Shown piece by piece: positions 59,441 through 64,000 of a stretch of 64,000 nt of DNA. This stretch comes from Tritrichomonas foetus (lineage: Eukaryota; Parabasalia; Tritrichomonadida; Tritrichomonadidae). How positions within the stretch are numbered: position 1 is the first letter of the stretch; each line of letters begins with the position of its first letter. Below the pieces are notes generated by a model. It made no database searches, was not told the origin of the DNA, and was given only the letters and a program-made list of their open reading frames with translations. The translations under genes were made by a program, and so were the position numbers. Location of the stretch: contig MLAK01000598.1 in assembly GCA_001839685.1 (NCBI GenBank), positions 31,142-95,141 of the forward strand, given 5' to 3'.

Positions 59441-59887
59441 ATGAAAAAACAACAACCTGCTCCTCCAGAGCCAGTATCAGCCGAGAAATCTAATATTATA
59501 TATCTTGAAGGAGAAGAAAAACAACTTCTTTTAGCAATTAAACAAGCTCCCCTCGCTGTTGTAATTTTTACTCATGTTTGGTGTTCCGCTGATCGAAGCC
59601 TTGCCCAGAAAATCCCCGAGATTGCCGCAAAATATCCAGAAGTCAAATTTGTTTTTATTGATTTCGATAAAAATCCAGGTTTGGTTGCCCATTTCGAAAT
59701 CACCAAAGTTCCTCACATTAAATACTGCCGGGCTGATGGAAACAGCGTTGCTGAAGCTGCCGAAACCATTGGAGGAAGTGCTCGCCTCATTATGGAGAAA
59801 TTAAAGGAAATGTTGCCTAAAGATGAAGTACGTTCTGAACAAATGGAAAGCCAAGAGAGCCAAGATTACAGTAGTAGCCAATATTGA
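59441..59887 (+). CDS. Thioredoxin-fold protein with a single active-site cysteine
   Basis: The 148-residue protein has a 17-residue Pro/Gln-rich start, a thioredoxin fold (about 20-125) and a Ser/Gln/Glu-rich tail. The fold is recognisable from LAVVIFTHVWCSADRS (38-53), FVFIDFDKNPGL, the cis-Pro loop ITKVPHIKY and the GGS turn before the last helix. Where thioredoxin has Cys-Gly-Pro-Cys, this one has Cys48-Ser-Ala-Asp51: the resolving cysteine is Asp. A monothiol form can trap substrates or act with glutathione, but cannot work as a normal thioredoxin. The closest relative in the window is the thioredoxin at 3993 (WCPDC), which has the same overall layout. The ACTTTTTCAATGG box about 40 bp upstream may belong to its promoter. 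Confidence 0.88.
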   Translation: MKKQQPAPPEPVSAEKSNIIYLEGEEKQLLLAIKQAPLAVVIFTHVWCSADRSLAQKIPEIAAKYPEVKFVFIDFDKNPGLVAHFEITKVPHIKYCRADGNSVAEAAETIGGSARLIMEKLKEMLPKDEVRSEQMESQESQDYSSSQY

Positions 59888-60763
59888 TATTTTTAAGTAT
59901 TATTCATTTTGTTTTTTTTTTTTGCTATCTTTAAAAAAATTTATGTTGATTATCTTTTTCTTTTTTACTCAAAATCAATCAAATTTTTAATATCATGATC
60001 AATCTATATATATAAGATATTGAGTTTTTGATTCATGAGATTTAACTTTATGAACACTATATTGTGATTTCATTTACTTGAGATTCGATTGTGAATCATC
60101 TGCAAAATATATGAATTTGAAACCGAGTTTTAATAAAATGAAAAACAAACAGGTAATCACTCAGTTATATAACTGGCAGAATTTCAAATAAACTTTAAAT
60201 TTACGTGTTTTAAAGAAGATTCTACCATATCGAATATCGATATTGAGAAAAACTTTATTCAGAAATAGAGGTATTGAAAAAAATTATCACAAAACTCAGT
60301 GAGGGAAAGAGAAATGGAAAGAGACGAGATGAAACATGATAGCTGAATGAAGAAAAAGTGGGGATGATGGCAGCAAGGAAAAGAAAGCGCTCATATCTTC
60401 ATGAGAAGGAAGAAAATGAACAAAAGAAGAAAAGAAAAAAAATATTTCGAAAAGCAAAGAAAGGCAAATCTAAAAATATCGGTATATATTTTAATTCATT
60501 GTAGGCAAACAATTCCAACTCACTTATTTCGTAATTGAAAGAAATAAGCAACTTTCTTTTCGTTCATTCATCCATCTTTTTTTCATTTATTTATTCTTAT
60601 TCACTTTTTTATTTTATTTTATATTTTTAATTTATGAATTTATTAATTTATTAAAAATTTTCATATCTAAGCTGAAGTTGATGTATAAGTCACTGTCAAA
60701 GATCAAAAGTGAAGCAAGAAGAAACCAAATTAAATCTGATTGTATATATATACATAGTATAGA
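59888..60763. other. Intergenic stretch between convergent genes
   Basis: About 880 bp, with a purine-rich segment (about 60295-60460, mostly GA/AAG-rich on the + strand) followed by T-rich DNA. No gene seen. Confidence 0.4.
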
Positions 60764-61738
60764 TCATTGAATCATCTTCTTCAGTTTCGACAATGCTTCC
60801 ATGACACTCTGTGAATTTGTCTGTTGTTGATTTGGTTGTGGTGATGCATTTGGCGGCTGACCAGGGGCCATTCCATATGGTGGAGGTTGACCATATCCAC
60901 CATATGGTTGCTGCTGGTAACCGTACTGTGCTGTTGGTGGTTGTTGAACAAATTGTGGCTGTGCTGGCATTCCAGGCATTCCATAGGCAGGTGGTGGCTG
61001 CTGTACTGCCATTGGCTGTCTAAATTGCTGTGCTGGTTTGGGTGTGGTTTGAATATCCGGATTGTCTTCATCTTCTAATTTAAATTCTAAGGATGTTTGC
61101 TCTTGACCAATCTGTGTAACGTTGCTCTGAATAACTTTGTGAGCATCTTTGATATTGAAATATTTCACTACAAAAGTTCCTTGTTGACCTTCGATTGGCG
61201 TGGCAGTATTAATTTCTCCGTAGTCTTTCATCTTGTTGATAACTTCGTGAATTGTGAGTTTCGGTGGATTGGCAAGCGATTTAATTAAAATTGCCGAACA
61301 GGTTTGGCTTGGATCTTGATGTTGAAAATGGGATTTATTGGCATAATTAGTTCTGACTGGACGGCCGCCAAGAATTTTTTCGTTCGCTTGCTCAACAGCT
61401 TTCTGAGCATTTCTGATGTCATAATACGTAACAAAAGCAATTCCTTTGGTATTGATTAACGAATACATATTTGCGATTTCTCCAAAACTGAGGGCGAATT
61501 CTTGGAATTTATCCATCGGAAAATTATACGGAATGTTGGAGAAGAAGGCTGTGTGGATTGGATGCTTCCTGTTGCGGCCAGGTAATTGTGGTTGCTGAAC
61601 AGGTTTGACTGGCTGCCTCGCTTGGAAGGTGCTAGGCTGTCCTGGGATCATGTTCTGTCGGTTTGCTTGGTTTGCCATTTGGTTTGGTTGGTAGCCATAT
61701 TGGCCTGGCTGTTGATAAATCGAGTTTTGCGCATTCAT
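60764..61738 (-). CDS. RNA-binding protein with two RRM domains and a prion-like tail
   Basis: The 324-residue protein has a Gln/Pro/Asn-rich start, RRM1 (about 62-133; HTAFFSNIPYNF as RNP2 and KGIAFVTYYD at 98-107 as RNP1), RRM2 (about 148-215; CSAILIKSLANPP and GTFVVKYFNIKDA), and a long Gln/Pro/Gly/Tyr-rich tail (for example QQQPYGGYGQPPPYGMAPGQ) typical of proteins that form RNA granules. The pairing of divergent RRMs recalls Mei2-like proteins, though the special third RRM of Mei2 is missing. A short helix ends the protein (SVMEALSKLKKMIQ), a possible interaction motif. The frame extends upstream only to TTG; MNAQNSIYQQ at 61738 is the chosen start. It is probably a cytoplasmic or nuclear mRNA-binding protein. 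GC is high for the window. Confidence 0.9.
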   Translation of the reverse strand: MNAQNSIYQQPGQYGYQPNQMANQANRQNMIPGQPSTFQARQPVKPVQQPQLPGRNRKHPIHTAFFSNIPYNFPMDKFQEFALSFGEIANMYSLINTKGIAFVTYYDIRNAQKAVEQANEKILGGRPVRTNYANKSHFQHQDPSQTCSAILIKSLANPPKLTIHEVINKMKDYGEINTATPIEGQQGTFVVKYFNIKDAHKVIQSNVTQIGQEQTSLEFKLEDEDNPDIQTTPKPAQQFRQPMAVQQPPPAYGMPGMPAQPQFVQQPPTAQYGYQQQPYGGYGQPPPYGMAPGQPPNASPQPNQQQTNSQSVMEALSKLKKMIQ

Positions 61739-62825
61739 TGATGCGCGGGAAAAGTGACACAATATTTTTTCTAAAAAGTAACCATTTTGTTATATTCAAT
61801 TTGAAATGGTCGTCAATGCAGAACGTTTATTATTCACCCATCCAACTTTTTCAATATCCAATACTTTCCTTAATGAAAAAATACCGTTATCTCCATTTAT
61901 ACAGATGTGGGATTTATTTCATTGTTGAAAGTTACATACCTAACATTTTTTATTAAAGAATCTATAACATATATATTTATTTTCCTTTTTTAATTAGTAT
62001 TAGAGAATAATTAAGGGAATTAATTCAAATAAACGCCAACTTAACTTTTTGAATATGTCACACAAATAATCTCTGATAGAATTGACAATCTTTTTTATCC
62101 ATCTTTTTTAATTTTTCTTATTTCATTTATATTTCTTTATGTATCATCATTTCTGACCGATTATATATGAAATAAGTGCACTTCTGAGACGCTGCTTGCG
62201 ATTTTGGAGAAAAAAATGTAAAAAAGTAGAATAACTCATCATTTTTGGAATATTATGATTAATTTCCAGCACTACAAGATTTATATCACTTCAAAAAATA
62301 ATTGTATGAAGCAGAACATTAACATTTTGAAGAGAAGAGTACTAATCGAATATCATATTTGGGGAGTTTTTAAAATTTTGCTTATATATTATTAGTAATA
62401 AATTTATTTTATAAAAATACATTTTTAATCCACAATATAATTTATGGAATCCGGATATTTTAAGTTGGTGAATATTTAAATTGAATACTTTACATCACAC
62501 CAAACTTAGCCTATCATTTTCTTATGATTATAGGCGTATTTTTGGCAATATAAGCCAATGACTATGCGAGAATTACATATAAAAATCTGGCTACATTCTT
62601 TTCTTAAATTGAATGGAAAGTTTAGTTGTGAAAACAACATCATTTTCAAAGTGAAACAACAAACCATTCTCGGAAAAAAGCATTTTAGTATCAAGGTAAA
62701 TAAAATATGAAGCAGAACATAAAGATTTTTTTTTGTAACAGAATTTGATGACAAGATATTTACATTAATCAAATAAACTAAATAAAGTAAAATAGATAAG
62801 AAATATACTAACTAGAATCATTTCA
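61739..62825. other. Intergenic stretch
   Basis: About 1.1 kb. AACTTTTT-type boxes occur at 61842-61854 and 62041-62053 (+ orientation), and a TACTTTTTAG box reads toward the RRM gene near 61770-61782. ORFs here (61663-61956 +, 62506-62772 -) look like chance. Confidence 0.35.
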
Positions 62826-63482
62826 TTATAAGTATACACTTGCTCTTCTTTGTTGAGGAAGAATTTTTGTAATTACATCTCTGACGTCATGTGACATAGC
62901 GCATTTTTCTAGAATTGGTGGAAGCCAATCAATAAGACATCTGTCAAATGGTGTTCCCATCCATCTTGGTATCACAATTGTATTTTTTGGATGGAATTTT
63001 GCACAGTTTTGGTTATCATCAACAAGAATTAAATTTTCTTCAGCTCGTTGGAATAAATCCAAGTCTTTATGAACAGATCCATTATTAAATTGGCATTGAT
63101 CTCGATATAATCGATGATCGCTATCAATGAAAGGACAAACCACATCAAGAAGAGGATCAGCATATCGTTTTTCGCCATATGTAAAAATGAAGGTTTCGAA
63201 CATACCTTTAACAATTTGAAGAAATGCATCAAGACCGGGCCTTTTGTAAACATAAAATTCGGGATCACCGGATTTGAAGAAGTCCACTTTTGAATGCGGT
63301 GGAATATCTGAAGAATGAATCAATGTTTCATCTAAATCTAAAACAAGAGTTTTCAATTTCAGTCCGACGGGGGGAGGAGGAATATAATCGATTTTTTGAC
63401 TCTTCCTCCAAAATGAACTTTTTGAAAATGATTTCGACATGCTTTGGCCATATTTACTTCGTGACTTTGAGTTTGAGCTCAT
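62826..63482 (-). CDS. FCP1/SCP-family phosphatase (NLI-interacting factor-like)
   Basis: The 218-residue protein has a Ser/Lys/Arg-rich N-terminus (1-30) and then a HAD-type phosphatase domain. The catalytic motif LVLDLDETLIHSS (47-59) carries the nucleophile Asp49 and Asp51 of DLDET, YKRPGLDAFL is the family's RPGxxxFL block, FIFTYGEKRYADPLLDVV matches the conserved TAxxxxYAxxVxD region, and NLILVDDNQNC holds the metal-binding VDD. Relatives dephosphorylate the Ser residues of the RNA polymerase II C-terminal domain or other nuclear phosphoproteins. The trichomonad Pol II tail is unusual, so its real substrate is uncertain. The open frame extends to a TTG; the ATG at 63482 (MSSNSKSRSK) is preferred. 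A perfect 13-bp inverted repeat lies 60 bp upstream. Confidence 0.92.
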   Translation of the reverse strand: MSSNSKSRSKYGQSMSKSFSKSSFWRKSQKIDYIPPPPVGLKLKTLVLDLDETLIHSSDIPPHSKVDFFKSGDPEFYVYKRPGLDAFLQIVKGMFETFIFTYGEKRYADPLLDVVCPFIDSDHRLYRDQCQFNNGSVHKDLDLFQRAEENLILVDDNQNCAKFHPKNTIVIPRWMGTPFDRCLIDWLPPILEKCAMSHDVRDVITKILPQQRRASVYL

Positions 63483-63541
63483 GATAAATATCACAGACAA
63501 AGAAAACCGGAAAAGAAAAGTCTGAATTGAATATGTGTCAA

Positions 63542-63570
63542 CTTTTCTCAGAATATTATTCTGAGAAAAG
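63542..63570. repeat. Perfect inverted repeat upstream of the phosphatase gene
   Basis: CTTTTCTCAGAAT (63542-63554) and ATTCTGAGAAAAG (63558-63570) form a perfect 13-bp inverted repeat around ATT. As DNA it could be an operator-like site, as RNA a strong hairpin. It lies between divergent coding regions, 60 bp from the phosphatase ATG. Confidence 0.8.
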
Positions 63571-63848
63571 AATTGAAAATTTAATTTATGATGATCATTT
63601 CAATGCAAATAAATGGAAAATTGTATTCCTGTTAGTTTGCTATTTTTCTCGATTCATATATAGAAATTAATGAAAATATCATGCAAATATTTTAAATATA
63701 TTGTTTTTAAAATATATATCTGCTGGAAAAGAAAAATATCTTATAAAAAATTGGAGATATTTCGATTTGTACCAATTTTTTGGCATAGAAATTTAATCCT
63801 ATCATTTTTTCTCCCTGGAAAATTGAGAGAAAATATTTCGAGAAATAA
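63571..63848. other. Intergenic stretch
   Basis: AT-rich DNA with many short stops in all frames before the partial coding frame at the right edge. An ORF at 63670-63903 (+) is dominated by Ile, Phe, Lys and Arg and is not convincing. Confidence 0.3.
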
Positions 63849-64000
63849 ACGGTTCTTAAACGGTCATATTTTTTGCTTGATGTTTCGGACGCGGAACTCC
63901 TAGACGCTCGCAAAAAATGGCTGGTCAGAAGCTTTCAAATTCATACAATGCCAGATCAGAATCCTTGCTTCGTCAAATTTGAAAATGGTATTCCAAAATA
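63849..64000 (+). CDS. Partial coding frame at the right edge
   Basis: From a stop at 63846-63848 the frame is open to the window end, and from about residue 11 it reads like protein: DVSDAELLDARKKWLVRSF, then MPDQNPCFVKFENGIPK. Composition is balanced and GC rises here. There is no ATG before the coherent part; the first in frame gives MPDQNPCF. Either the gene begins further upstream with a frameshift, or it is a fragment. Another ATG frame at 63917-63982 gives only 21 codons and is less likely. The family is not recognised. Confidence 0.35.

Noticed and set aside
63917..63982. 21-codon ATG ORF near the right edge
   Set aside because: The overlapping frame continues open to the edge with better composition, so the short ORF is probably chance.

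Overview
The window looks like a draft-assembly piece of a trichomonad (Parabasalia) nuclear genome. The evidence is AT-rich DNA, dense single-exon genes on both strands with short 5' leaders, TCAYW initiator-like sites just before several start codons, two-repeat Myb regulators, a BTB protein, several divergent Rab GTPases, and one tRNA gene with eukaryotic internal promoter boxes. A Tritrichomonas- or Trichomonas-type genome fits best; the species cannot be fixed from the sequence alone. Two blocks of N and scattered single N show the assembly is unfinished in repeats.

Layout. 1-10.2 kb: the 5' part of a large secreted or surface protein, a thioredoxin, a possible intron-bearing mini-gene or structured RNA, a glutathione-peroxidase relative without its catalytic cysteine, a Rab, a charged low-complexity protein, two minisatellites and casein kinase 2 beta. 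10.6-17.1 kb: a small orphan, a bacterial-type PhnX-PhnW fusion for aminoethylphosphonate breakdown, repeat copy 1, a PAP2 phosphatase and a four-to-six-pass membrane protein. 17.1-31.2 kb: a gene-poor region with a minisatellite, decayed coding sequence, two paralogous Myb genes, a BTB gene and repeat copy 2. 31.2-43.4 kb: an NT-C2 protein, a small Cys-containing orphan, a GH31-like protein without catalytic acids, tRNA-Val, a TBC Rab-GAP, an orphan and a protein O-mannosyltransferase. 43.7-64 kb: repeat copy 3, a Rab5-like GTPase, a calreticulin-like chaperone, a possible ubiquitin-protease relative, an atypical GTPase, an NmrA-like protein, orphans, a PP1-like pseudophosphatase, a coiled-coil protein, a Rab, a single-cysteine thioredoxin-fold protein, an RRM protein and an FCP1/SCP-type phosphatase.

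The genes do not form one operon-like system. Recurring themes are vesicle traffic (four small GTPases and a TBC GAP), ER glycoprotein handling (PMT, calreticulin, glycosidase-like protein) and Myb/BTB regulation. The most distinctive features are three copies of a TIR element with 8-bp target duplications, two of them less than 100 bp upstream of start codons, and a series of enzyme-fold proteins whose catalytic residues are missing (GPx, GH31, PP1, part of PAP2, one thioredoxin). Start codons were placed at the first plausible ATG; where an open frame could only be extended through TTG or GTG, the internal ATG was used.
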